From NCBI RefSeq assembly GCF_001518815.1, contig NZ_CP013987.1, forward strand, positions 2,025,001-2,089,000: 64,000 nt of DNA. The letters run 5' to 3'. Origin of the DNA: Pseudomonas oryzihabitans (GTDB lineage: Bacteria; Pseudomonadota; Gammaproteobacteria; Pseudomonadales; Pseudomonadaceae). Position numbers and translations under genes: made by a program. The notes beneath the pieces are model-generated. The model saw nothing but the letters and a program-made list of their open reading frames with translations, was not told where the DNA came from and ran no database searches. Positions 26,304 to 34,558 of the stretch are shown here, piece after piece. Positions within the stretch are counted from its first letter, which is position 1. The number at the start of each line of letters is the position of its first letter.

Positions 26304-26489
26304 ATGCCGGAAGTCGTCGTTCATGCGGTCAAGGGCCGCAGTGCCGAACAGAAGAAACTGCTGATGAAACGCATCACCGAGGCGGTGGTGGATAGCTTCG
26401 GCGTACCCGCTGACCGGGTAGTGGTACAGATCGTCGAGGCCGAGCCGGAAGACAAGGCCCGCGGCGGCGTGCCTTACAGCGAGCGCTGA
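26304..26489 (+). CDS. 4-oxalocrotonate tautomerase-family protein
   Basis: This 61-residue protein starts MPEVVVHA; after Met removal Pro1 would be the catalytic base typical of the family. The following RSAEQKKLLMKRITEAVVDSF helix and the PADRVVVQIVE strand fit the tautomerase fold, with an unusual ending (DKARGGVPYSER). AGGAG precedes the ATG and the cupin gene is 15 bases upstream. It probably tautomerises an enol/keto acid in the pathway of this cluster. Confidence 0.83.
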   Translation: MPEVVVHAVKGRSAEQKKLLMKRITEAVVDSFGVPADRVVVQIVEAEPEDKARGGVPYSER

Positions 26490-26504
26490 GACGGGCGCTG
26501 GCGA

Positions 26505-26525
26505 GCGTTCGCCAGGCGCGAACGC
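26505..26525. terminator. Hairpin after tautomerase gene
   Basis: Perfect 8-base arms GCGTTCGC/GCGAACGC enclose a 5-base loop, 15 bases beyond the tautomerase stop. There is no T tract directly after, so termination strength is doubtful. Confidence 0.4.
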
Positions 26526-26644
26526 CTCGTTGGCCAAAGGTCAATTTTCGCTGGGGAGCAGGTTGCCTAAGGTGACGCAAGCGGGTCGGACGGTCGCCTT
26601 GGCGCGGACGTCGGACCCTTCCAGTCGGTGCCAGGAGAGCCCCT

Positions 26645-27688
26645 ATGTACGCCTATGTCGGCAGCCGAACCACCCGTGCCCGCCAGGCCCGCGGGGAGGG
26701 CATCAGCGTTTACCGGGTCACGCCCGCAGGCGCGCTGGAACTCGTCCAGGTGGTCGGTGACCTGATCAATCCGTCCTACCTGACCCTCAATCGGGCGGGT
26801 GACCGTCTCTATACGGTGCATGGCGACGAGCAGGCGGTCAGCGCCTTCGCCGTCGACCGCCAGACCGGGCATCTGGCCTTCCTCAATCGGCAGGACACCG
26901 GCGGCCGCAATCCGGTCCACCTGGCACTGGCCCCGGATGATCGCCATCTGGTGGTGAGCAATCACCTTGGCCGCAGTCTCGCCGTTCTACCGGTATCGGC
27001 GGATGGCCGCCTGGAGCCTCTGGTCCAGCTGCTGGAGTTGCAGGGCGAACCCGGGCCGCACCGCCAGGAACAGCCCCATGCCAAGCCGCACTGCAATCCT
27101 TTCGACCCCAGTGGCCGCTTCGTACTGGTGCCGGACAAGGGGCTGGACCGGATCTTCAGCTTCGCCTTTCACGACGGACGCCTGGTGCCGGTAGCCGAGG
27201 TGGCGACCCGCGAAGGCGCGGGGCCGCGGCATCTGGTCTGCCATCCGCACCTGCCGCGGGCCTATGTGGTCAACGAGCTGGATTCGACCCTCACCTCCTA
27301 TGCCTTTGCTGCCCGCTCCGGTGTCCTCGAGCCCCTGGCCATCCACTCGACGCTGCCGGCCAGCTTCACCGGCAACAGCCGCGCGGCGGCCATCGAACTG
27401 GATCGCAGCGGGCGTCTGCTCTACACCACCAATCGCGGCCACGACAGCCTGATGGTCTTCACGCTGGATCCCCAGAGCGGGCTGCCAACGCCGCTCGGCA
27501 GCCTGGCGAGCGGTGGCCGCACGCCACGCGCCTTCGCCCTGGCGCCGGATGGCCGCCAGCTATTCGCCCTCAACGAAGACAGCGACAGCATCGTCACCTT
27601 CCTGGTCGACGAGACCCGCGGAATCCTCGAAGCCACCGGCACGGCGGTGCGCTGCGGCAGCCCGGTGTGCCTGGTCTTCAGCCCCTGA
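26645..27688 (+). CDS. Lactonase family protein (seven-bladed propeller, YbhE/Pgl-like)
   Basis: This 347-residue protein has the repeating blade pattern of the COG2706 6-phosphogluconolactonase/carboxymuconate-lactonase family: YVGSRT at the start, GDRLYTVHGDEQAVSAF, PHRQEQPHAKPHCNPFDPSG (about residue 137), GAGPRHLVCHP and ALNEDSDSIVTF. There is no signal peptide. AGGAG lies before the ATG and a hairpin separates it from the tautomerase gene. It probably opens a lactone formed by the dehydrogenase step of this cluster; the substrate is not known. Confidence 0.83.
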   Translation: MYAYVGSRTTRARQARGEGISVYRVTPAGALELVQVVGDLINPSYLTLNRAGDRLYTVHGDEQAVSAFAVDRQTGHLAFLNRQDTGGRNPVHLALAPDDRHLVVSNHLGRSLAVLPVSADGRLEPLVQLLELQGEPGPHRQEQPHAKPHCNPFDPSGRFVLVPDKGLDRIFSFAFHDGRLVPVAEVATREGAGPRHLVCHPHLPRAYVVNELDSTLTSYAFAARSGVLEPLAIHSTLPASFTGNSRAAAIELDRSGRLLYTTNRGHDSLMVFTLDPQSGLPTPLGSLASGGRTPRAFALAPDGRQLFALNEDSDSIVTFLVDETRGILEATGTAVRCGSPVCLVFSP

Positions 27689-27725
27689 AGGCCACTGCTC
27701 CGCCGCGTCCTACAACAACAAGATC

Positions 27726-27744
27726 GGCCGCCTCGTCGGCGGCC
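27726..27744 (+). other. Intercistronic hairpin GGCCGCC-TCGTC-GGCGGCC
   Basis: Perfect 7-base arms sit between the lactonase and MFS genes, 14 bases before the ATG. It may partly mask the MFS ribosome site or stabilise the upstream message. Confidence 0.3.
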
Positions 27745-27757
27745 CTGTGAGGCCACC

Positions 27758-29074
27758 ATGAATACCATCCCCGCGACCCGGGAGCAGGCCATCATCCGCA
27801 AGGTGACCTGGCGCATTATTCCCTTCGTGTTCCTGCTCTACATCGTCTCCTATCTGGATCGCGCCAACATCGGCTACGCGGCGTTGCAGATGATCGCCGA
27901 GCTGGCCCTGTCCAGCGAAGTCTTCGGCTTCGTTTCGGGCATCTTCTTCATCGGCTACTTCCTGTTCGAGGTGCCGAGCAACCTCCTGCTCGATCGCTTT
28001 GGCGCGCGGGTGTGGATCGCGCGCATCCTGGTCACCTGGGGGGTGATCGCCGCGGCCACGGCCTTCGCCCAGACCGCGATGCACCTCTATATTCTGCGCT
28101 TTCTGCTGGGGGTGGCCGAGGCGGGTTTCTTTCCCGGAATCATCGTCTATCTGACCTACTGGTTTCGCTCACGCGAACTGGCCACCACGGTGGCACTCTT
28201 CACCGCGGCGATCCCGGTGTCCTACGTCATCGGCGCGCCGCTCTCGACCTGGATCATGGACAACGTCCATTGGTTGGGCTGGAGTGGTTGGCGCTGGATG
28301 CTGTTTCTCGAAGGCATCCCGGCGGTGTTCCTCGGTGTGCTGTGCTATCTCTATCTCACCGATCGGCCCGAACAGGCACGCTGGCTGGCAGATGAAGAAA
28401 AGGTCTGGCTGCTCGCCGAGCTGGAGCGTGATCGGCAGGCGCGCAAGGACGTCAGGCATTTCGGCGCGCTCAAGGCCATGAGCAATCCCAAGGTGCTCTA
28501 CCTGGCCTTCATCTACTTCGTCTACCAGTGCGGCAGCCTGGGTGTAGGTTACTGGATGCCGCAGATCATCAAGGGCTTCTCCTCCGCGCTGAGCCATACC
28601 CAGATCGGTCTGATCGCCACCATTCCCTATATCGTCGCCACCCTGGTGATGATCGCCTGGTCGCGACGTTCAGATCGCCACGGCGAACGGCGTCTGCACT
28701 CGGCCTTACCGCTGGCGGTCGCGGCGGTGGCGCTGGTAGGGGCCGGACTGGTGCGCGATCCTTACCTGGCGATCGGCTTGATCAGCCTGGCGCTGGCCGG
28801 TCTGTACAGCTTCAAGTCGCCGTTCTGGGCGCTGCCGACGCTGTTTCTCAGCCGCTCCACGGCCGCGGTATCCATCGCCGTGATCAATTCCATTGGCAAC
28901 CTGGGCGGCTTTGTCGGACCCTTCATGATCGGCATGGTGAAGGGCAATACCCAGAGCGCCTCGGCGGGCCTGCTGTTTCTCAGTGCGCTGCTGGCGATCG
29001 CCTTCGTCATGACCCTGCTGATCCGTCTCGACCGTGGCGACGACAATACCCGCGCCGCTGCGGCCACCACCTGA
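27758..29074 (+). CDS. MFS transporter, anion:cation symporter (ACS/phthalate-tartrate) type
   Basis: This 438-residue carrier has about 12 membrane helices. ACS-family marks are IPFVFLLYIVSYLDRANIGYA at helix 1, FEVPSNLLLDRFGARVW after helix 2, WIAR, and the central RPEQARWL segment followed by a cytoplasmic loop. Members take up organic acids such as hexuronates, tartrate, 4-hydroxyphenylacetate or nicotinate. It probably imports the acid broken down by the aldehyde dehydrogenase, cupin, tautomerase and lactonase encoded upstream. Confidence 0.88.
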   Translation: MNTIPATREQAIIRKVTWRIIPFVFLLYIVSYLDRANIGYAALQMIAELALSSEVFGFVSGIFFIGYFLFEVPSNLLLDRFGARVWIARILVTWGVIAAATAFAQTAMHLYILRFLLGVAEAGFFPGIIVYLTYWFRSRELATTVALFTAAIPVSYVIGAPLSTWIMDNVHWLGWSGWRWMLFLEGIPAVFLGVLCYLYLTDRPEQARWLADEEKVWLLAELERDRQARKDVRHFGALKAMSNPKVLYLAFIYFVYQCGSLGVGYWMPQIIKGFSSALSHTQIGLIATIPYIVATLVMIAWSRRSDRHGERRLHSALPLAVAAVALVGAGLVRDPYLAIGLISLALAGLYSFKSPFWALPTLFLSRSTAAVSIAVINSIGNLGGFVGPFMIGMVKGNTQSASAGLLFLSALLAIAFVMTLLIRLDRGDDNTRAAAATT

Positions 29075-29092
29075 CCTCCAAGGAGTTCTCCC

Positions 29093-29827
29093 ATGACCCC
29101 CAGCTCAGCGGTACTCGCGGACCTCGCCCCCCAGGGCGCGCTACGGACGGCGATCAACTACGGCAATCCGGTGCTGGCGCAGCGCGGCGCCGATGGCCAG
29201 CCGGCCGGGGTCTCCGCGGCCCTGGCCCGCGCCCTGGCCGAGCGCCTGGGCATGCCCGTACAGTTCAGCACCTACGACGCCGCCGGCAAGGTCTTCGCCG
29301 CCCTCGAAGAAGACGCCTGGGACCTGGCCTTCCTGGCCATCGAACCGGTACGGGCGGCGCAGATCGACTTCAGCCATCCCTACGTCATCATCGAGGGCAC
29401 CTATCTGCTGCGGGACGCCGATCCCGCCCAGGGCGTCGCCGAGCTGGACCGGGCCGGCCGCCGTATCGCCGTGGGGCAGGGAGCCGCCTACGACCTCTAT
29501 CTGAGCCGTACCCTGATGCAGGCCGAGCTGGTGCGGGCGCCGACCTCCGCGGCCGCCGTGGACTGGTTCGTCGACCAGGGCCTGGACGCCGCTGCCGGCG
29601 TGCGCCAACCGCTGGAGGCCTATGCCCGGGCTCACGCCGGCTACCGGGTGCTGGCCGACAGCTTCACCGAAATCCGTCAGGCCATGGCCGTGCCAAAGGG
29701 GCGCAGCGCTGGTGCGGCCTTCGTCCGGGATTTTCTCGACGAGCAGATCCGCAACGGCTTCGTCGCCCGCGAGCTGGCCGCCAGCGGTCAGTCCGAGGCA
29801 CGAGTGGGACCGGCACTGGGCAGCTGA
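29093..29827 (+). CDS. SBP_bac_3-type ligand-binding protein without signal peptide
   Basis: This 244-residue protein matches the amino-acid SBP fold (SBP_bac_3): LRTAINYGNPVLA at the start, GVSAALARALAERLG, DLAFLAIEPVRAAQIDFSHPY (about residue 85), then RIAVGQGAAYDLYLSR and a C-terminal FVRDFLDEQI helix. It has no signal peptide or lipobox, so it should be cytosolic. AAGGAG precedes the ATG, 18 bases after the MFS gene. It may be a cytosolic enzyme (cyclohexadienyl-dehydratase-like fold) or a sensor. I cannot decide. Confidence 0.78.
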   Translation: MTPSSAVLADLAPQGALRTAINYGNPVLAQRGADGQPAGVSAALARALAERLGMPVQFSTYDAAGKVFAALEEDAWDLAFLAIEPVRAAQIDFSHPYVIIEGTYLLRDADPAQGVAELDRAGRRIAVGQGAAYDLYLSRTLMQAELVRAPTSAAAVDWFVDQGLDAAAGVRQPLEAYARAHAGYRVLADSFTEIRQAMAVPKGRSAGAAFVRDFLDEQIRNGFVARELAASGQSEARVGPALGS

Positions 29828-29840
29828 CAGCATCTGGACC

Positions 29841-29865
29841 GGGCTGCGGGCAAAGACCGCAGCCC
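29841..29865. terminator. Bidirectional hairpin terminator
   Basis: Perfect 9-base arms GGGCTGCGG/CCGCAGCCC with a 7-base loop are followed by TCTCCTT. It lies between convergent genes ending at 29827 and 29918. Confidence 0.6.
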
Positions 29866-29917
29866 TCTCCTTGGCGCTCGCCACCCGTCCGGCAGCGCTA
29901 CGCCGTCGCAGCCGGCG

Positions 29918-30979
29918 CTATGGCGATTCCCTGGTCACCGGCTCGGCCGAGCGTGCGCACCAGCGCCGATACAGCGGCTCTGCCACTGCCATCACCACCA
30001 CCAGACGCAGGATCTGCATGGCGGTAACGGTGCCCACGCCCAGCCCCAGGGCCTCCGCCGTCAGGTACATCTCGGTGGTGCTGCCCGGCGTCATGCCCAG
30101 GCCCAGCGTGGTGAAGGGCAGGGCGAATACCTGGGCCAGCAGCCAGGCGATCAGGAAGGTGGCGGCCAGGCAGAGCAGGGTGTAGAGGGTTGCCAGCAGC
30201 AGAAAGCGCGGCGAGCGGCGAAAGAAGGCGCGGTCGAAGTGGCACCCCAGGGTGACGCCGATGAGCACCTGGGCCAGATGGCTCAGCGTCGGCGGCAGGC
30301 TGGTGACCAGGCCGCTGGAGGCAGTGACCAGGCAGCACAGGGCCAGGGGGCCGAACATCCAGGGATTGGGCCAGCCGCGGCGCTTCCAGGCCAGGGCCGC
30401 CACCAGGCCCGCCGCCAGCAGCGGTGCCAGCCAGCGCCAGTCCGGCGGTGGTGGGACATGGGCGGCCTGGGCGATACCCGGCACGCCCCAGAGCATGGCG
30501 GGCGGCACCACCAGCACGATGATCACCAGCCGCAGGGTATGGGCGGCGGCGACCTTGGGGGCATCGGCGCCATGGCGTTCGGCCAGATTGATCATCTCGG
30601 CGAAGTTGGCTGGCATGAAGGCGAAAAACGCCGTCTTGCGTTCCGTGCCCAGGCGCTGCACGGCGGTGATACCCACCAGCGCCAGCAGTAGCGTGGCAAC
30701 CGCTGCCAAGGCGATCAGCGGCAGGTGCCTGACGACCTCGGTCAGTACCGCCGGGGTGAAGTGCAGACCAATGGCCGTGGCGATCAGCCATTGGCCCGCG
30801 GGGCGGCCGTGGGGAATGGCGGTGATGCGCCAGCCCAGGCAGCGGCAGAGGGTCACGGCGATCAGGGCGCCGGTGATCCAGGGCAACGGCCAGTGCACCA
30901 GGCTGGCGAGCCAGCCGCCGAGCAAGCCGACGAAGGGGGTGGGCCACCAGGGGCAAGGGGCGAAGCGGGAAGTCGACAT
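29918..30979 (-). CDS. AbrB-family membrane protein (COG3180 permease)
   Basis: This 353-residue protein has about ten membrane helices in two homologous halves, each with the family signature: FFAFMPANFAEMINLAERHGAD in the first and LGMTPGSTTEMYLTAEALG in the second. COG3180 proteins are putative transporters often placed in carboxylic-acid catabolic clusters; the older label ammonia monooxygenase is wrong. It is the last gene of the minus-strand cluster, 29 bases after the LysR gene. The cargo is unknown. Confidence 0.82.
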   Translation of the reverse strand: MSTSRFAPCPWWPTPFVGLLGGWLASLVHWPLPWITGALIAVTLCRCLGWRITAIPHGRPAGQWLIATAIGLHFTPAVLTEVVRHLPLIALAAVATLLLALVGITAVQRLGTERKTAFFAFMPANFAEMINLAERHGADAPKVAAAHTLRLVIIVLVVPPAMLWGVPGIAQAAHVPPPPDWRWLAPLLAAGLVAALAWKRRGWPNPWMFGPLALCCLVTASSGLVTSLPPTLSHLAQVLIGVTLGCHFDRAFFRRSPRFLLLATLYTLLCLAATFLIAWLLAQVFALPFTTLGLGMTPGSTTEMYLTAEALGLGVGTVTAMQILRLVVVMAVAEPLYRRWCARSAEPVTRESP

Positions 30980-31008
30980 GGCGTTGTACAGGGATCCGGT
31001 TGCAGGGT

Positions 31009-31905
31009 TCAGGAGCGCAGATGACCGACAAAGGCCTTGGCTACCGGTGACAGCGCGCTATAGCGCCGCACCACTACGACGATGGCGCGGCTGGCCCAGG
31101 CTTCGTCCAGTTCCAGGGCCACCAGTTTCATCGGCTTGAGATAGGGCCGCACGATGGACTCGGGCAGTACGCACAGGCCCAGGCGAATCGCCGCCAGCCG
31201 GCACATGGCCTCGAAGCTGCTGATGCGCACGCGTTGACGGATGCCGCGCTGGAGCAGCGCTGCCTGGCGCGAGAGCAGGGCGTTCATCGAGCTTTCCACG
31301 TGGGGGCCGATGAATTCGTGGTCCAGGGTCTCGGCGAAGCTTACCCGGTCACGCCCGGCCAGGGGGTGATCCGCAGCGGCGATCACCACCAGTCGCTCGC
31401 GGCGATAGGCGAAGGTCTCCAGGTCCAGGGCGGCGGTATCGGCCGCGACGATGCCCACGTCCGCCCGGCCTTCCGCCACCGCCTGGACGATGCTGCCGCC
31501 CACCCGCTCCTCGATGTCGAAATCGACCCGCGGATAGAGGCCCATGAAGCTGGCGAGATCGGGGGTCAGGTGGTTGGTCAGCGCCGAGGTGATGGCTTGC
31601 AGGCGGATATGGCCGGTGGCGCCGCTGCCGTGCTCGTTGAGCTCCAGCTGCATGAGTCGCAGATCGCCATGCACCCGCTCCACATAATGCAGCATGGTCT
31701 CGCCGGCCGGGGTGAGTCCCATACCACGGGCGTGCCGAATGAACAGTGGCACCCCGACCTGGTCTTCCAGTTCGCTGATTCTCTTGCTCACGGCGGAGAC
31801 GGCCAGATGGCAGAGCCGCGCGGCGCGGGTGACGTTGCGCTCCTGTGCCACCGCCCGGAAGACGTTCAGGCTGACCAGGTCGTAGCGTGGCGCAGAGCCG
31901 CTCAT
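31009..31905 (-). CDS. LysR-family transcriptional regulator
   Basis: This 298-residue regulator has an N-terminal winged helix (LNVFRAVAQERNVTRAARLCHLA..., about residues 12-60) and a LysR substrate domain with HARGMGLTPAGE linker region. I start at the ATG with AGGA seven bases upstream rather than a TTG five codons earlier. It lies between the OtnK-type kinase and AbrB genes on the same strand, so it may be co-transcribed and control part of the acid-use cluster. The effector is unknown. Confidence 0.88.
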   Translation of the reverse strand: MSGSAPRYDLVSLNVFRAVAQERNVTRAARLCHLAVSAVSKRISELEDQVGVPLFIRHARGMGLTPAGETMLHYVERVHGDLRLMQLELNEHGSGATGHIRLQAITSALTNHLTPDLASFMGLYPRVDFDIEERVGGSIVQAVAEGRADVGIVAADTAALDLETFAYRRERLVVIAAADHPLAGRDRVSFAETLDHEFIGPHVESSMNALLSRQAALLQRGIRQRVRISSFEAMCRLAAIRLGLCVLPESIVRPYLKPMKLVALELDEAWASRAIVVVVRRYSALSPVAKAFVGHLRS

Positions 31906-31923
31906 GAGCGATCCTTGCAAGGG

Positions 31924-33195
31924 TCAGGGGGCGACGGCCAGGGCCCGTTCGAAGAAGTCCGGCGTGCCGAAATTGCCGGATTTGAGCGCCAGGGCGATGT
32001 CCCCCCGGGCGCCGCTGCCCAGCGTCCAGGGTACGCCCGGGGCGATGGGCGCACCGATACGCAGACTGTCAATGGCAAGCGCCTTGACCACTGCGCCCGA
32101 GGTCTCACCGCCGGCCACTACCAGCCGGGTCACACCGCATTCGTGCAGGCCCTGGGCGATGCGGGCCAGGGCGTCTTCCACCAACTGGCCGGCGCGCTCC
32201 ACGCCCAGCTGTGCCTGGGCCCTGCGCACCTCCGCGGGATCAGCGCTGCCATAGAGGAGTACTGGCTCGGAAGGCAGCCGCGCTGCGGCCCACTCCAGGG
32301 CAGCGCTGACCTGATCCTCGCCTGCGGCCAGGGCCAGCGGATCGAGGCGGAAGCCAGGCCGGTGCTCTAGCCAGAGGGCCACCTGGCCACGGGTCGCGGT
32401 GGAACAGCTGCCCGACAACACGGCAGCCAGACCAGGCGCAGCCGGCAGGGCTGACGCTTCGGCATGGGCGGCCAGCAGGCCACGGCGACGGAAGTTGGCC
32501 GGCAGCCCCAGAGCCACGCCGGAACCGCCGGTGACGAGAGGATGATCCGCCACGGCTGCGCCTATGGCATGCAGGTCGGCGTTGTCGATAGCGTCGACGA
32601 TGGCATGGCGGACGCCCTGCGTCTGGAGGTCGGCCAGAGCCGTGGCAATGGCTGCGCTGCCCTGGCGCACCTGGGGCAGGCGCACCAGGCCCACGGAATG
32701 GGACGTCTGCGCCTGCAGCACCCGCACCAGGTTGCTGTCGGTCATGGGCGTCAGCGGATGGTGGCGCATGCCCGACTCGGCCAGGGGCTGGTCGCCGACG
32801 AACAGCTGGCCGAGGTAGAGGGTCCGACCGTTTTCGGGGAAGGCGGGGCAGGCGATGCTCAGGCGAGCACCGAGGGCCTCGGCCAGGGCATCGGCGACCG
32901 GTCCGATGTTGCCGGCCGCGGTGGAATCGAAGGTGGAACAATACTTGAAGAAGAATTGCCGACATCCCAGCTCGCGCAGATAGGCCAGGGCTGCCAGGGA
33001 CTGGGCGACCGCTTCGGCGGCGGGCAGGGTGCGGGTCTTGAGGGCGACCACCACGGCATCGGCGTCGCTGGGCAGCGGACGGTCCGGCACGCCCAGTACC
33101 TGAACGGTGCGCATGCCCTGGGCCACCAGGGTACTGGCGAGGTCGGTACCGCCGGTGAAGTCGTCGGCGATGCAGCCCAGGAGCGGCGTGGCCAT
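31924..33195 (-). CDS. Four-carbon acid sugar kinase family protein (OtnK/DtnK, DUF1537)
   Basis: This 423-residue protein has both DUF1537 domains. The N-terminal one starts LGCIADDFTGGTDLAS and has FFKYCSTFDSTAAGNIGP (about residue 80); the C-terminal nucleotide-binding one has VLSGSCSTATRGQV (about 260), VVAGGETSGAVV (about 360) and GVPWTLGSGARGD. Known members phosphorylate 3-oxo-tetronates or D-threonate/D-erythronate. The neighbouring decarboxylating dehydrogenase would suit a tetronate-4-phosphate pathway like DtnK-PdxA2, but it is from another subfamily, so the substrate stays open. AAGGAG precedes the ATG. Confidence 0.87.
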   Translation of the reverse strand: MATPLLGCIADDFTGGTDLASTLVAQGMRTVQVLGVPDRPLPSDADAVVVALKTRTLPAAEAVAQSLAALAYLRELGCRQFFFKYCSTFDSTAAGNIGPVADALAEALGARLSIACPAFPENGRTLYLGQLFVGDQPLAESGMRHHPLTPMTDSNLVRVLQAQTSHSVGLVRLPQVRQGSAAIATALADLQTQGVRHAIVDAIDNADLHAIGAAVADHPLVTGGSGVALGLPANFRRRGLLAAHAEASALPAAPGLAAVLSGSCSTATRGQVALWLEHRPGFRLDPLALAAGEDQVSAALEWAAARLPSEPVLLYGSADPAEVRRAQAQLGVERAGQLVEDALARIAQGLHECGVTRLVVAGGETSGAVVKALAIDSLRIGAPIAPGVPWTLGSGARGDIALALKSGNFGTPDFFERALAVAP

Positions 33196-33225
33196 GGTGA
33201 TTCTCCTTGTTATTGTTAGGAATGA

Positions 33226-33245
33226 CCGGGGCGCGCACGCCCCGG
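33226..33245. other. Intercistronic hairpin CCGGGGCG-N4-CGCCCCGG
   Basis: Perfect 8-base arms with a 4-base loop lie between the dehydrogenase and kinase genes, 18 bases from the dehydrogenase stop. It may tune downstream expression or protect the upstream message. Confidence 0.4.
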
Positions 33246-33262
33246 GAGACGCAGGTATGGCC

Positions 33263-34333
33263 TTAGCCGCGCAGGATCTGGGCCACCGCCTGGCCGAAGG
33301 CGGCGCAGCCCAGGCTGCCGCCCAGGTCGGCCGTCCGCTTGGCCGGATCTTCCAGCACCTTGTCCACCGCCTGGTCGATCGCCGCGGCCGCTTCCTGCAG
33401 CTTGGCGTTGCCGCGGTGCTCGCCCATCCAGTGCAGCATCATGCCGATGGACAGGATCATCGACACCGGATTGGCCTTGTCCTGGCCGGCGATGTCCGGT
33501 GCCGAGCCGTGCTGGGCCTGGGCGCAGCAGTGGATGTTGCTGGCCATGATCGAGCCGGCCAGGCCCAGGCTGCCGGAGAGTTCGCTGGCCAGGTCGCTGA
33601 TGATGTCGCCATAGAAGTTGGTGGCCACCAGCACGTCGAAGCGCTCGGGATTGCGCACCAGGTGCGCGGTGGAGGCGTCCACCAGCAGGTCGTCCAGCTG
33701 CACCTCGGGGAATTCCTTGGCCACGTTACGCACGCATTCCAGGAACAGGCCGTCGGTCATGTGGAAGCTGTTGGCCTTGTGGATGGCGGTGACCTTGCGG
33801 CGGCGCTTCATGGCCAGCTCGAAGGCCTGGCGGGCGATGCGCTCACTGCAGTGGCGGGTGATCTTGCGGGTTGACAACGCCATGTCTGGAGAGGGCATCA
33901 CCTCGCCCCAACCGCGGCTCATGTTGCGATCCGGATAGAAGCCTTCGGTGGCCTCGCGCATGATCACCAGGTCCATGCTCTTGCCTTCCTTCATGTTGGA
34001 GGCGAGGAACGGGCGGGTGCGTGCCGGGCGCACGTTGGCATAGAGATCGAGGCCGATGCGAAAACCGGCGGAGACGTTGCGACCGCCTTTCTCCGGTGCC
34101 GGGTAGTCGGCGTGGGACTGGGTGCCGAGGATCACGCCATCGTAGGTCTTGGCCTTTTCCAGGGTCTCGTCGCGCAGGGTAATGCCGTGCTTCTCCAGAC
34201 TGGTGAAGCCGACGTCGTCGTAATCGAAGGCCAATCCCAGGCCGAACTTCTCGTTGGCGACGTCCAGCACGGACATCGACGCCTGGATGATTTCGGGACC
34301 GATACCGTCGCAGGGCAGGACCAGAATACGCAT
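33263..34333 (-). CDS. Isocitrate/isopropylmalate dehydrogenase-family oxidoreductase
   Basis: This 356-residue beta-decarboxylating dehydrogenase has CDGIGPEII at the N-terminus, the substrate arginine region LDLYANVRPAR (about residue 100), IMREATEGFYPDRN, HKANSFHMTDGLF (catalytic Lys, about 180), and NFYGDIISDLASEL (metal-binding Asp residues, about 240). The GSAPDIAGQDKANP segment is the cofactor loop. It oxidatively decarboxylates a 2-hydroxy-3-carboxy acid. The sequence is distant from LeuB, Icd and TtuC, so the substrate is not assigned. AAGGAG precedes the ATG. Confidence 0.85.
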   Translation of the reverse strand: MRILVLPCDGIGPEIIQASMSVLDVANEKFGLGLAFDYDDVGFTSLEKHGITLRDETLEKAKTYDGVILGTQSHADYPAPEKGGRNVSAGFRIGLDLYANVRPARTRPFLASNMKEGKSMDLVIMREATEGFYPDRNMSRGWGEVMPSPDMALSTRKITRHCSERIARQAFELAMKRRRKVTAIHKANSFHMTDGLFLECVRNVAKEFPEVQLDDLLVDASTAHLVRNPERFDVLVATNFYGDIISDLASELSGSLGLAGSIMASNIHCCAQAQHGSAPDIAGQDKANPVSMILSIGMMLHWMGEHRGNAKLQEAAAAIDQAVDKVLEDPAKRTADLGGSLGCAAFGQAVAQILRG

Positions 34334-34410
34334 TGTTTTCTCCTTGTAGATTCTGCAGTGAAGTCGGCCTGGCGGGTGAGCAGGAAGGAGTCACGGCATC
34401 GCCAGAACGC

Positions 34411-34438
34411 TTTGTACTTTATGGCATCTAAAAACAAT
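34411..34438. promoter_or_regulatory. Operator-like TTTGT-N18-ACAAT upstream of dehydrogenase gene
   Basis: The half-sites are spaced exactly as in the ATTGT-N18-ACAAT pairs at 37838-37865 and 40745-40772, with one mismatch in the left half. It lies 78-105 bases upstream of the dehydrogenase ATG. Confidence 0.45.
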
Positions 34439-34558
34439 TCGTGCAACGGGTAGCGGACAAAAAAGCGCGCCTTGTCGCTCGTCGCGACCGTGCGGTTCGG
34501 TACCCGAGGCGGGCCCGGGCAAGCGAAGGATGAAAGGGGAGTAGCGCGGGAGCGCGGA

